From the NCBI GenBank assembly GCA_021838765.1, contig JAKCCY010000030.1:1-25516 (forward strand): a DNA stretch of 25,516 nucleotides. The letters are read 5' to 3'. A program made the translations under genes and the position numbers. This DNA comes from Nitrospirota bacterium (GTDB lineage Bacteria > Nitrospirota_A > Leptospirillia > Leptospirillales > Leptospirillaceae). Under the pieces are notes generated by a model, which worked only from the letters and a program-made list of their open reading frames with translations, had not been told where the DNA came from and ran no database searches. Of the stretch, positions 16,639 to 25,075 are shown in pieces (within the stretch, counting starts at the first letter, position 1; every line of letters begins with the position of its first letter).

Positions 16639-18690
16639 CTAAAACAATTCCTTGAACTGCTCCTTTATCCGGTTAATGATCGCCTCACGGGTAAATCCGA
16701 ACTCCTTCATGAGAACCTCTCCCGGAGCGGATGCTCCGAAATCCGTCATACCGATGAGAAGATCCGACTCACTTGCGTACGGAGCCCATGAAAGGGGAGA
16801 AAGTGCCTCGACAAAAACACGTGGAATTCCCGTCCCCAGAACAGACCGCCGATACTCAAGCGGCTGATGGTCAAAGAGTGTCGTCGATGGCATGGAGACA
16901 ACCCTGCTTCCGACACCATGTGCCAGGAGATCGTCCGATACGGACAGAAGAAGGGAGACTTCAGAGCCAGAACCGATCAGGACAATTTTCACTGGCAGGG
17001 ATGTCTCCCTCAAAACATAGCCCCCTTTTCTGACACCTGCAGAGAGCTCCGCGTAGGAAATCTGTCCGAGAACAGGAAGCTTCTGCCTTGTCAGAACCAG
17101 GGAAAGAGGGCCGTCATGGCCACTCCAGAACCAGTCGAGGGCAGCCAGTGTCTCATTTGCATCGGCGGGACGGACAACCGTCATACGAGGTATCGAGCGA
17201 AGTCCGACAAGATGCTCCACCGGCTGGTGGGTCGGCCCATCCTCTCCCAATGCAATGCTGTCATGCGTCAAAACATAAAGGACAGGTTGCTTCATGAGGC
17301 TCGACAACCTCATTCCTCCCCTCATGTAGTCACTGAAGACCAGAAACGTCCCGCCATAAACCCTGAAATATCCCGTCAAAGCCAGTCCATTCATGATGGC
17401 AGACATACCATGCTCCCTGACTCCGAAATGGAGATTGGCTCCTGCCGGTGTCTCCGGTGAACAGGCTGGCTCTCCCTTGATCAGGGTATTGTTCGACGGC
17501 GCAAGATCAGCAGACCCACCGAAGAGTCCGGGCACCGACTTGAAGGCCCCCTGAAGGATTTCGCCAAAAGCCTGTCGCGTCGCCATTCCTTTGGGATCGG
17601 AAAGATAGGGTTTGACCTCTTTGAGAGGACCGTCAATCTTTTCCGAATGCCGCCATCGGTCGAGCTCTGCGGCTTCAGCAGGGAACGCCTTTGCATAGCG
17701 GACAGAAAGATCCACCCATGTCTTGTAAGAAGCGGCTCGCTTTCCTGTTTTTTCCAGAAAAGCCTGCCGAACATCATCTGGGACAAGAAAGGAAGGTTCC
17801 GTTGGCCATCCAAGGTTGATCTTTGTTTTTCGGACCTCCTCGGCACCAAAGGCACTTCCATGAGCATGCGCCGTATTTTCATAAGCTGGACTCCCAAAAC
17901 CGATCAGGGTCCGGATTGAGACAAACTTGGGCCGATTGCGTTCATCTTCCGTCTGGAGAGACGGCTCAGTTGCCCAGGAAAGGGCTGAACGAACCTCTGC
18001 AAGGTTATTGCCATCGAGAACATGCTTCACAGCCCATCCCATCGAGGAATACCTTGCCGGAACATCTTCAGAAAACGCGAGGCTTGTCGAACCATCGATC
18101 GTAATATGGTTGTTGTCATAAAGGAGAATGACATTGGAGAGTTTTTGATGGCCTGCAAAAGAAGCTGCCTCCTGAGCAACACCTTCCATCATGCATCCAT
18201 CTCCAGCGACGATGAAAACGCGGCTATCAAAAAGATCATAGCCCGGGCGATTAAATACGGCGGAGAGACGGCGAAGTCCCAGTGCCATTCCTATCCCCAT
18301 GCCAACACCCTGCCCCAGAGGTCCCGTTGTTGCCTCAACTCCAATCGTATGCCCGTGTTCAGGATGACCGGGGGTCAGGCTTCCCCATTGCCGGAAGTTC
18401 TTCAGGTCGGACAGGGAAAGCCCATACCCTGTCAGGTGGAGAAGGGAGTACAGCAACATTGAAGCATGTCCGGCTGACAGGACAAATCGATCGCGGTTCG
18501 GCCACTCCGGATGTTCAGGATTGTGCCGAAGAAACTCCGTCCACAGGACGTATGCCGCGGAAGCAAAACCCATCGGGGTTCCAGGATGTCCGGAGTTTGC
18601 CGCCTCAACGGCATCCAGCGCAAGCATCCTGATGGTGTTGATGGACTTGAGCTCAAGGTTATCGTTATTAAGACGTCCTGCATCACCCAT
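16639..18690 (-). CDS. tkt: Transketolase
   Basis: Thiamine-diphosphate enzyme moving two-carbon units between sugar phosphates, linking glycolytic intermediates to pentose phosphates. 683 aa: substrate-site SGHPGTPMG near 33-41; GHGHTIG-type block and TTGPLGQGVG (121-130); the ThDP motif GDG at 163-165 ending in NN at 193-194; catalytic Glu426 in FGVREHGM; and THDSIALGEDGPTHQPVEHL in the pyrimidine domain. A GTG at 18699 is in frame, but the ATG at 18690 is preferred, with AGGAG 9 nt upstream. It lies 129 nt after pgl. In an autotroph it serves both the non-oxidative pentose-phosphate route and ribose 5-phosphate supply for prs. Confidence 0.98.
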   Translation of the reverse strand: MGDAGRLNNDNLELKSINTIRMLALDAVEAANSGHPGTPMGFASAAYVLWTEFLRHNPEHPEWPNRDRFVLSAGHASMLLYSLLHLTGYGLSLSDLKNFRQWGSLTPGHPEHGHTIGVEATTGPLGQGVGMGIGMALGLRRLSAVFNRPGYDLFDSRVFIVAGDGCMMEGVAQEAASFAGHQKLSNVILLYDNNHITIDGSTSLAFSEDVPARYSSMGWAVKHVLDGNNLAEVRSALSWATEPSLQTEDERNRPKFVSIRTLIGFGSPAYENTAHAHGSAFGAEEVRKTKINLGWPTEPSFLVPDDVRQAFLEKTGKRAASYKTWVDLSVRYAKAFPAEAAELDRWRHSEKIDGPLKEVKPYLSDPKGMATRQAFGEILQGAFKSVPGLFGGSADLAPSNNTLIKGEPACSPETPAGANLHFGVREHGMSAIMNGLALTGYFRVYGGTFLVFSDYMRGGMRLSSLMKQPVLYVLTHDSIALGEDGPTHQPVEHLVGLRSIPRMTVVRPADANETLAALDWFWSGHDGPLSLVLTRQKLPVLGQISYAELSAGVRKGGYVLRETSLPVKIVLIGSGSEVSLLLSVSDDLLAHGVGSRVVSMPSTTLFDHQPLEYRRSVLGTGIPRVFVEALSPLSWAPYASESDLLIGMTDFGASAPGEVLMKEFGFTREAIINRIKEQFKELF

Positions 18691-18819
18691 AATTAACACT
18701 CCTGTTCTGCAATGATTTCAAAAACCGGCCATATCACCGTGATCGAAGAAAACTCACAACAAATCGACCGGAACACATTATCGAAACTGATTGTTTATCG
18801 AAAGGAATTCAGACAAGAA

Positions 18820-19644
18820 TCAGGACATTAGCTTGACCACACGAGCCAGATTTTCAGAAAGCGCCGACCTGTCGACCCAGAAGGTTGCGGCCTGGCCCAA
18901 TTCCGCACGGAGTAAAAGGAGCTCCTGGACCGGTGAAGGCTTCATCCTGAGAAGAATATCATCAAGAACAGTCCTTTTCTCCTCTCCCATCACCAGAAAA
19001 ATCAGGTGACGGGCATGGGCCAGCAAATGGTAGCCCATCGAGATCCGGGCTTCTCTTTCATTTGTCGCCGGAGCGCTCACAACAAGCTGATGGTGCTCAA
19101 GCTCAGGAAAGGTTCCGGGAAAAAGACTTGCGGTATGCCCATCAGGCCCAATCCCCAGAAAAACATAGTCCATTACAGGAAGATGGGGGCCGGGGGCTCC
19201 CATGACCTGCATGATTTCATGAGCGTATCTCAACGCTTCCTCGGATATGACCGACGCCTCCCCCATGATTCTGTGAATCCGGTGCGGAGAAATGCCCAGT
19301 GGATCCAGGAGAGTTTCCCTGATCATCCTGAAGTTGCTGCGGGGGTGAGTCGGTGGGACCATTCTCTCATCCCCCTCGAACCATTCAACCTTTCCAATCC
19401 AGTCTTCGCAGCCAACGGAGAGCAACTTTCCCATTTCTCCAAAAAGCCCTCGCGGAGAATTTCCCCCTGACAGGACAACAGCGGAGGTATTTCTGGACAA
19501 AACATCCTTCTTCAGGAGCTCCCTGAACAAAATAGCACCTTCCCTCGCCAGCTCATCCGGTGTGGACCAAACCATGAAAGAGGGAATCATCCCCGGATCC
19601 TGATGATCCTTTGCTGAATGCGTTGAATCAGAGCCTGCTGTCAT
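18820..19644 (-). CDS. pgl: 6-phosphogluconolactonase
   Basis: Hydrolyses 6-phosphogluconolactone, the product of Zwf, to 6-phosphogluconate. It is the DevB/SOL type, homologous to glucosamine-6-phosphate isomerases. 274 aa: SGGNSP at 59-64, the family block GDERMVPPTHPRSNFR from 91, and the active-site signature LGIGPDGHTASLFPG at 163-177 with His170. Its ATG overlaps the glk stop as ATGA, so translation is coupled to glk, and a G-rich GGGGGG run lies upstream as a possible ribosome-binding site. The first 20 residues are a polar, probably disordered extension relative to typical homologues. The NagB-like alternative is less likely given the GPDGHTASLFPG form and the zwf neighbourhood. Confidence 0.95.
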   Translation of the reverse strand: MTAGSDSTHSAKDHQDPGMIPSFMVWSTPDELAREGAILFRELLKKDVLSRNTSAVVLSGGNSPRGLFGEMGKLLSVGCEDWIGKVEWFEGDERMVPPTHPRSNFRMIRETLLDPLGISPHRIHRIMGEASVISEEALRYAHEIMQVMGAPGPHLPVMDYVFLGIGPDGHTASLFPGTFPELEHHQLVVSAPATNEREARISMGYHLLAHARHLIFLVMGEEKRTVLDDILLRMKPSPVQELLLLRAELGQAATFWVDRSALSENLARVVKLMS

Positions 19645-20693
19645 GCCATTTTCCCCCCATATGAAAGGACATGGCGACTCGCATAGAAAGCAGAGCCGAC
19701 AAGAGGAGCCTCGGGGTCCAGAATAATCCAGACCGGAACTTTAGCCAACAGCTCACTGTACCGTCCCTTTTCAACAAACCTCCTTCGGAAGATCCCGGAC
19801 TCCAAAAGTGGCCTGATTCGGATCGGTATGCCACCGCCGAGGAAACATCCACCCCGTGCCAGAACCTTCAGCACCATATTCGATGCCTCCTGGGCGAGGA
19901 TCTCGACAAACAGCTCTAGAGCCTTCAGACAGACCGGATTTTTCTCATCAATGGCTTTGTGCGAAATCTGAGCGGGAAGATCTGACGGTGGGTCGCCTTC
20001 CGGGATGGGAAGAGGACGGCTTCCTGAAGGGATATCCTTCGCCAGATAAGAATAGAGGCGAACAATACCCATTCCCGAGAGAAGCCTTTCAACACTCACG
20101 TGAGGAAACTCCTCCCACAGGTAATCAAGAATCCGTGACTGTTCCTTGTTGAATGGTGCCCAATCGGCATGTCCCCCTTCTGATGGTATGGCAAAGAAAT
20201 CGCCATCCCTGCTACAAAGGACAGCCTCGCCCAGACCTGTCCCCGGAGCGACAAGAACCCTTGTTCCAGGCAAGCCCGCCTCACCATCCTGAACTGTTGC
20301 CAGGGGAATCAACGGATCACCACCAACGCTCCATGCCAGAGACTCAAGATCATTCAGGAGGAAAACGCTTCCCTCCGGAACAGAAACGAGTCGCTCAAGC
20401 GATTCCGCATCAACGATCCATGGGAGATTCGTTGTCCGGCAGATCCGGCCAACCACCGGTCCCGCCACGCCAAATGTCGCACCGACAATATTGGGATCTC
20501 CGGCAAGACGACCATGAACCCAGGCAAGATACTCCCGAACCATTGGCTCGAGAGTGTCATATCTTTTGCTGGGATACACCATAGGGTATAACGGTACAAA
20601 GTGCTCCCTGGAGCTTCTCTCCGCAAGGGAAAAAAGTGCCAGGGAAGTTTTCGTTCCGCCGATATCTCCCACAAGAACCAAAGGTTGTGCCAT
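19641..20693 (-). CDS. glk: Glucokinase (Glk family)
   Basis: ATP-dependent glucokinase producing glucose 6-phosphate for Zwf. 350 aa, a little longer than E. coli Glk (321). Seen: phosphate-1 motif GDIGGTKTSLAL at 9-20, catalytic Asp115 in LLNDLESLAW, the phosphate-2 loop APGTGLGEA at 149-157, and the sugar-binding EGGHADWAP at 172-180, in the Glk form (Pfam Glucokinase) rather than the ROK zinc-finger form. The ATG at 20693 has GGAGGG about 7 nt upstream. It is first of the glk-pgl pair, with ATGA overlap into pgl, and divergent from hpnH. Glucose in this presumed autotroph probably comes from internal glycogen, trehalose or similar stores; that source is inference. Confidence 0.94.
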   Translation of the reverse strand: MAQPLVLVGDIGGTKTSLALFSLAERSSREHFVPLYPMVYPSKRYDTLEPMVREYLAWVHGRLAGDPNIVGATFGVAGPVVGRICRTTNLPWIVDAESLERLVSVPEGSVFLLNDLESLAWSVGGDPLIPLATVQDGEAGLPGTRVLVAPGTGLGEAVLCSRDGDFFAIPSEGGHADWAPFNKEQSRILDYLWEEFPHVSVERLLSGMGIVRLYSYLAKDIPSGSRPLPIPEGDPPSDLPAQISHKAIDEKNPVCLKALELFVEILAQEASNMVLKVLARGGCFLGGGIPIRIRPLLESGIFRRRFVEKGRYSELLAKVPVWIILDPEAPLVGSAFYASRHVLSYGGKMA

Positions 20694-20912
20694 ATCCAGC
20701 CCTCCACCTTCCGATACAGTGTTTTGACCGGTGCCTCTCGATCAGGGATTCCGTCTTCAAAGCCTCTTTTATCTTGACAGTCCCGATCAGGCCCTCATAT
20801 GATACCTATACTGAGAATAGCCCTTTTGGTCGAGAAAGTCATTTCTTCCCGTGAAGGAAGACCTTTGGGGCCTCCTATATTCCTTTGACAGACAAACGAT
20901 CGGAAAATAAAA
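20694..20912. other. Divergent intergenic region glk/hpnH
   Basis: This 219-nt gap is the longest in the window. It holds the hpnH promoter on the plus strand and the glk ribosome-binding site on the minus strand. A 6-bp stem, TCTTCC/GGAAGA with a 6-nt loop, sits at 20844-20861 in the hpnH leader. I see no coding frame, no riboswitch I can name and no strong glk promoter. Confidence 0.6.
20774..20803 (+). promoter_or_regulatory. Strong sigma70-type promoter for hpnH
   Basis: A consensus TTGACA (20774-20779) and TATGAT (20798-20803) are separated by 18 nt. The -35 is perfect and the -10 matches five of six. The start site would be near 20810, giving a leader of about 100 nt before hpnH. Confidence 0.7.
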
Positions 20913-21941
20913 ATGGCAATATCCATCCACCAGGCCGTCAAGGTTGGTTCATATATTCTTAGCCAGAAACTGCGCGGACGCAGAAAGTTCCCTCTCGTAC
21001 TGATGCTTGAACCTCTTTTCCGGTGCAACCTTGAGTGTGCCGGATGCGGAAAGATACAATATCCCGAGGAAATCCTGAACAAGAGGCTCTCTCCGGAGGA
21101 ATGCTTCAGAGCCGTTGACGAGTGCGGCGCACCGGTCGTGACCATTGCCGGTGGAGAACCCCTCATCCATCAGGAAATCAGTGAGATCGTCGAAGGAATC
21201 GTCGCAAGAAAGAAGTTTGTTTACCTCTGTACCAACGCGATCCTGCTTGAAAAACATCTTCACCGGCTCAAACCTTCACCCTACCTGACCCTTTCGATCC
21301 ATCTTGACGGATTGAAGGAAGACCACGACCGTCTCGTATGCCGAAACGGCATATTCGATGTTGCAGTCAGGGCAATCAAGGATGCCAAGTCAAAAGGGTT
21401 CAGGGTCACAACGAATTCGACGGTCTTTGAGGGGGAAAACCCGGAAGACCTTCACAGATTTTTTGATTTTGTCTCCACGCTCAAGACGGACGGGATGATG
21501 ATTTCCCCTGGCTATTCCTATGCATGGGCCCCTGATCAGGCTCATTTTCTGAGACGGGAGAGGACCAAAGAGTTTTTCAAGAAAATCTTTGCTCCAATGC
21601 ATGAAAAAGGAAACACAAAACAGTGGAACTTCAATCACAGCCCCTTTTACCTGGATTTTCTCGAAGGCGCAAGGGATTACGACTGTACTCCATGGGGGAG
21701 TCCGAACTATTCCGTTCTGGGGTGGCAAAAACCCTGCTATCTCTTGAACGATGGTTATGCTTCAAGCTTCAAGGAGCTTATGGATACCACCAACTGGGAC
21801 CAGTACGGCCACAAAAGCGGTAATCCCAAATGCCAGGACTGCATGGTTCACTGCGGATTTGAGCCTTCCGCAGTATCAGATGCGACATCAAGTATCAAAA
21901 ACACAATCCGTTCAATATCGAGTCTGATTCCTGCTGGATGA
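20913..21941 (+). CDS. hpnH: Adenosylhopane synthase, radical SAM protein HpnH
   Basis: Radical SAM enzyme that adds the 5'-deoxyadenosyl radical of SAM to diploptene, giving adenosylhopane, the precursor of C35 extended hopanoids. 342 aa: an N-terminal [15 protein letters not shown] block typical of HpnH; the 4Fe-4S motif CNLECAGC (Cys38, 42, 45); GGEP at 80-83; the TNAILLE and LSIHLDG strands; and late cysteines in [16 protein letters not shown] that are conserved in the family. The start ATG has GGA about 9 nt upstream. It is preceded by a strong promoter. No squalene-hopene cyclase or other hpn gene is in the window, so the rest of the pathway must be elsewhere; hopanoids would suit membranes in acid. 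Confidence 0.94.
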   Translation: MAISIHQAVKVGSYILSQKLRGRRKFPLVLMLEPLFRCNLECAGCGKIQYPEEILNKRLSPEECFRAVDECGAPVVTIAGGEPLIHQEISEIVEGIVARKKFVYLCTNAILLEKHLHRLKPSPYLTLSIHLDGLKEDHDRLVCRNGIFDVAVRAIKDAKSKGFRVTTNSTVFEGENPEDLHRFFDFVSTLKTDGMMISPGYSYAWAPDQAHFLRRERTKEFFKKIFAPMHEKGNTKQWNFNHSPFYLDFLEGARDYDCTPWGSPNYSVLGWQKPCYLLNDGYASSFKELMDTTNWDQYGHKSGNPKCQDCMVHCGFEPSAVSDATSSIKNTIRSISSLIPAG

Positions 21942-21995
21942 GCCCGGGGCTACCATCACTTTTGAAAATGACACAGAGCCGTCTCCGGGTGTCGC

Positions 21996-23027
21996 ATGAA
22001 GGCGATTAGACTACATGATTCATCGGGAGATCCGTCGGCGCTCTCCCTCGACGATCTCCCCATCCCCGAAATCAGATCACCCGGGGATGTTCTCGTTCGT
22101 GTCCACGCAGCAGGCGTTAACCCCATTGACTTCAAGCTTCGGAAAAAAGGGTCCCTCTTTCCCGAGAACCTTCCTGCTGTGCCAGGATGTGAAGGGGCTG
22201 GAACCGTTGAAGCGGTTGGCAAGGGCGTAACATCATTTTCTCCTGGGGATCAGGTCTATTTCATGCACGGAGGATTTGGATTATCTCCCGGCTCATTTGC
22301 TGAATACACGATCGTTCCCGAAATTTCTCTTTGCAAAAAACCTTCCCTCCTCACAATGGAAGAGGCCGCATGCGTTCCCCTTACCTTGACCACCGCATGG
22401 GAGTCTCTTCATACAAGGGCACAGATTAAACAAACTGATACGGTTCTGATTCATGCCGGAACCGGGGGGGTGGGACAGATGGCAATCCGACTGGCCCATT
22501 CCGAAGGCGCACGGGTATTCACAACCGTCCGGGGAAACAAAAATAAACAGATTATCCTCTCTCAACAGGACGCCATCCCCATTTCATCAGAACATTTTGA
22601 AGAGGAATTTCTGGAAATCTCCAATGGACAACACCCAAACTTGATTCTGGACACACTTGGAGGCCCATTTACCTCAAGAAGTCTCGCATTTTTGGCGCCA
22701 TATGGAAGAATGGTGACGCTGTTGGAAGAACCACTCTCAAATGAAGACTCCATTCATTCAAAAGTTAAAAATCTCACTCTTCACTGGATACAGGCACTCG
22801 CTCCAGGGATTTTCAACATTGAGTCGAAAAAAAGAGACCAGGCAGAAATCCTTCAAAAAGGTCAGGTCCTTGCGGATGCCGGAAAGATCTCAGTCAAAAT
22901 CAGTCGCACCCTCTCGCTTGAAGATGTCGCGGAGGCAATAGACCTCGTGGAATTCGGGCATCCGTTTGGAAGGGTCGTCATCTCCATGGGGGTCAAGGAG
23001 GCTTTTGATTGGCAACATACGTCGTAG
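21996..23027 (+). CDS. Zinc-independent MDR oxidoreductase (quinone oxidoreductase-like)
   Basis: Medium-chain dehydrogenase/reductase of the QOR/zeta-crystallin branch, 343 aa, likely an NADPH-dependent reductase of quinones or activated alkenes. Seen: the N-terminal GroES-like domain with AAGVNPIDFKLRKKG and VPGCEGAGTVEAVG, no structural-zinc cysteine cluster, and the Rossmann loop HAGTGGVGQMA (153-163). The NADPH-specific region lies after the second strand (TVRGNKNKQ). The substrate cannot be deduced. It starts 54 nt after hpnH with a weak ribosome-binding site (the ATG at 21996 follows CGGGTG), and its 3' end overlaps the phosphatase gene by 19 nt. Co-transcription with hpnH is likely; a role in hopanoid or quinone metabolism is only suggested by position. 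Confidence 0.88.
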   Translation: MKAIRLHDSSGDPSALSLDDLPIPEIRSPGDVLVRVHAAGVNPIDFKLRKKGSLFPENLPAVPGCEGAGTVEAVGKGVTSFSPGDQVYFMHGGFGLSPGSFAEYTIVPEISLCKKPSLLTMEEAACVPLTLTTAWESLHTRAQIKQTDTVLIHAGTGGVGQMAIRLAHSEGARVFTTVRGNKNKQIILSQQDAIPISSEHFEEEFLEISNGQHPNLILDTLGGPFTSRSLAFLAPYGRMVTLLEEPLSNEDSIHSKVKNLTLHWIQALAPGIFNIESKKRDQAEILQKGQVLADAGKISVKISRTLSLEDVAEAIDLVEFGHPFGRVVISMGVKEAFDWQHTS

Positions 23028-23680
23028 GAGACCTTCATGGACAGGTTCGCATCCTGGAGGGACTCCTTGAGAAAATCTCATTTTCTCCGGGCAAGGATCA
23101 TCTTGTTGCCGTTGGAGATGTGATCGACCGGGGAGAAAATACAGGGGATCTGCTCCGTTTTTTATTTTCCGGAGCTCGGGACGGCTGGTTCAGCTCCGTC
23201 ATGGGCAACCATGAAGAGGTTTTGCTTGGACATCTGAAAAATCCGAAAAGCCATCCGCTATGCACCGATCCCGAGTTCGGGGGAAAAAAAACCCTTGAAG
23301 CCCTCTCACGGAGTTCTGATAAGAAAGACCTCATTCACTGGATCAGCAGCTGGCCCCTGTTTATGGAAAAATCGGAATACATCATTGTTCACGGGGGATT
23401 GCCATCTGTTCAGGGGTCCAGGATGGGAGATACTGACCTTTGCAGCAAAAGGATGGAACCGATTACCGGCTACCACACATGTCTCTGGGTTCGGCCACCG
23501 AAGCTTTGTCCATCCTATGACGGGAGAATCGTTATTTCAGGTCATTCAATTGTTCCACAGGCGGGTCTGGTCCAGGACGGGATCATCCTTGTCGATACAG
23601 GATGTTACCGAACGGGAAAGCTCTCCACTATTCGCCTTGAGGATAGGTCCACATTCGAATACCAGGGATATCCCAGGTAG
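23009..23680 (+). CDS. PPP-family metallophosphatase (PrpA/ApaH-like)
   Basis: Calcineurin-like metallophosphoesterase, 223 aa, with the full PPP signature: GDLHG at 7-11, GDVIDRG at 36-42, GNHE at 66-69, then IIVHGGLP and ISGHSIVP carrying later metal-ligand histidines. The length and motifs fit the bacterial PrpA/PrpB and phage lambda protein phosphatases better than the longer ApaH diadenosine-tetraphosphatase, but the substrate is undetermined. The start is TTG at 23009, with AAGGAGG 7 nt upstream; the only way to include the GDLHG block with a Shine-Dalgarno is this codon. It overlaps the MDR gene by 19 nt and is probably translationally coupled. It ends 9 nt from the convergent hemG-type gene. 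Confidence 0.9.
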   Translation: MATYVVGDLHGQVRILEGLLEKISFSPGKDHLVAVGDVIDRGENTGDLLRFLFSGARDGWFSSVMGNHEEVLLGHLKNPKSHPLCTDPEFGGKKTLEALSRSSDKKDLIHWISSWPLFMEKSEYIIVHGGLPSVQGSRMGDTDLCSKRMEPITGYHTCLWVRPPKLCPSYDGRIVISGHSIVPQAGLVQDGIILVDTGCYRTGKLSTIRLEDRSTFEYQGYPR

Positions 23681-23689
23681 ACATTCCTC

Positions 23690-25075
23690 CTAAAGAGAGC
23701 TCCTGGCTGCCTCAACCCCATTGGAAAATGTTTTCGAAACAGATATTCCTCCCAAATAATTTCCAGCCAAGAAAACGCCTTCAGGGGTAAGAGACCTTAT
23801 CTTCTCAATCCTCAACGCATGTCCTGGGGAATATTGGGAAATCCCCTCAGCCCAACGCTGAATTCTGAAAAACTCCGGCTTGACTTTCAGTCCAAAAACA
23901 GCATTCAGCTCTCCAAGAATAATGGCCTCAAAGTCCTCGTCAAAGGACATTGCAATTTTTGGGCTGAGCATCCCGCCGGCGAAGACGGTCAAAAGGACCT
24001 TTCCTTCGGGCGAACGATTCGGGAAGAGATCCGAGCTCTGGATAATACCGAGAACTTTACGCTTTTCACTCGTAGGAAAAAGCACCCCGAAGCCGGGAGA
24101 ATAACCTGGCAAAGCCTCCCGAGCAACACCAACGTAGGCAATAGCCACAGGAGCCATCGGAATCGAAAACAAGACAGAGGCAAGTTCAGGATGGTTCTTT
24201 TCAAGAATTCGCGCAGCATCTGAAGGAGATGTCGCCAATATCATTTTTTTACAAACGACCTCGATCGCCTCATCTTCCTGGAGAAGAACACACTTGAAGC
24301 CTCCGGAAGGCAGGCGATGCCATTCGGTCAACTCTGCATGAATCAGAGAGTCGTCATTTAAATACCCCGAAAATGCCCGCACCATCTCTCCGAGACCACC
24401 CGGAAAAGAATAGAGCCCTCCAGAAGGACCTGAAAGAGGCATTCCTTTTCTTCTTTTCGTCCTTGAAAGATGTATGGCCCCACGAATCAAGCCCCCATGC
24501 TCCTTCTCAAGTTTTGAGAGCAGAGGAAAGGCAGACTCGACCGAGAGTAGATCAGGATGAGATGCATATACCCCCTTGACGAAAGGGTCGATCAATTTCT
24601 CAAGGAATCCGTCACCTAAACGTCGGCGAACAAAATGACCGACTGTTTCATCTGAACCATCCGGCAAGCCTGAACCTTGAGGAATAAATAGCTCCTGAGC
24701 CACACGTATTTTTTCTCTGAGGGAAAAAAGGGGTGTCGTCAGGAAAGAAGAAGGGGATAATGGAGCGGGAAACAACTTTCCCCGAATCCAGACATACCTG
24801 TTTTGTGAATCGGGAGAAGCCTTTAAAAGATTGCCTGAGAGCCCAAGCTGGTCAAGCCAGACATTGATTGGATCTTCTGTCCCCAGCATCATTGAATTCG
24901 GCCCCATTTCAAGCAGGTAGCCGCTATCCTCAACCGTCCGGATCGCCCCCCCAAGATATCCACGTGCTTCAGCGAGAAGAACCTTCTTTCCCGACTTATG
25001 GAGCTCCATGGCTGCAGCGATACCCGATATTCCTCCTCCGACGACCAGAACGTCGCAATTTATACTCATACTCAA
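23690..25075 (-). CDS. hemG: Protoporphyrinogen oxidase, HemG/HemY type
   Basis: Flavin amine-oxidase-superfamily enzyme, 461 aa, that oxidises protoporphyrinogen IX (or coproporphyrinogen III) in haem synthesis. Seen: FAD-binding GGGISG at 13-18, the substrate-site block YLGGAIRTVEDSGYLLEMGP, central PxxGLYSFPGGLGEMV, and the C-terminal FAD motif AGNYLGGISVSKTFSNGVEA. The TTG at 25075 overlaps the mtnB stop (TTGA) and has AGG 6 nt upstream; an ATG at 25069 is two codons later with a poorer spacing. In older usage the same gene is called hemY. A strict haem route cannot be separated from the coproporphyrin-dependent one by sequence here. A related desaturase is possible but the PPOX motifs are clear. 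Confidence 0.9.
   Translation of the reverse strand: MSMSINCDVLVVGGGISGIAAAMELHKSGKKVLLAEARGYLGGAIRTVEDSGYLLEMGPNSMMLGTEDPINVWLDQLGLSGNLLKASPDSQNRYVWIRGKLFPAPLSPSSFLTTPLFSLREKIRVAQELFIPQGSGLPDGSDETVGHFVRRRLGDGFLEKLIDPFVKGVYASHPDLLSVESAFPLLSKLEKEHGGLIRGAIHLSRTKRRKGMPLSGPSGGLYSFPGGLGEMVRAFSGYLNDDSLIHAELTEWHRLPSGGFKCVLLQEDEAIEVVCKKMILATSPSDAARILEKNHPELASVLFSIPMAPVAIAYVGVAREALPGYSPGFGVLFPTSEKRKVLGIIQSSDLFPNRSPEGKVLLTVFAGGMLSPKIAMSFDEDFEAIILGELNAVFGLKVKPEFFRIQRWAEGISQYSPGHALRIEKIRSLTPEGVFLAGNYLGGISVSKTFSNGVEAARSSL

Noticed and set aside
18733..18743. 11-bp palindrome ATCACCGTGAT between pgl and tkt
   Set aside because: Arms of only 5 bp; such matches are common by chance and no second copy was noticed.
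20800..20850. Minus-strand promoter for glk (TCGACC and TATAGG at 17 nt)
   Set aside because: Each box matches the consensus at only four of six positions and overlaps the stronger plus-strand hpnH promoter.
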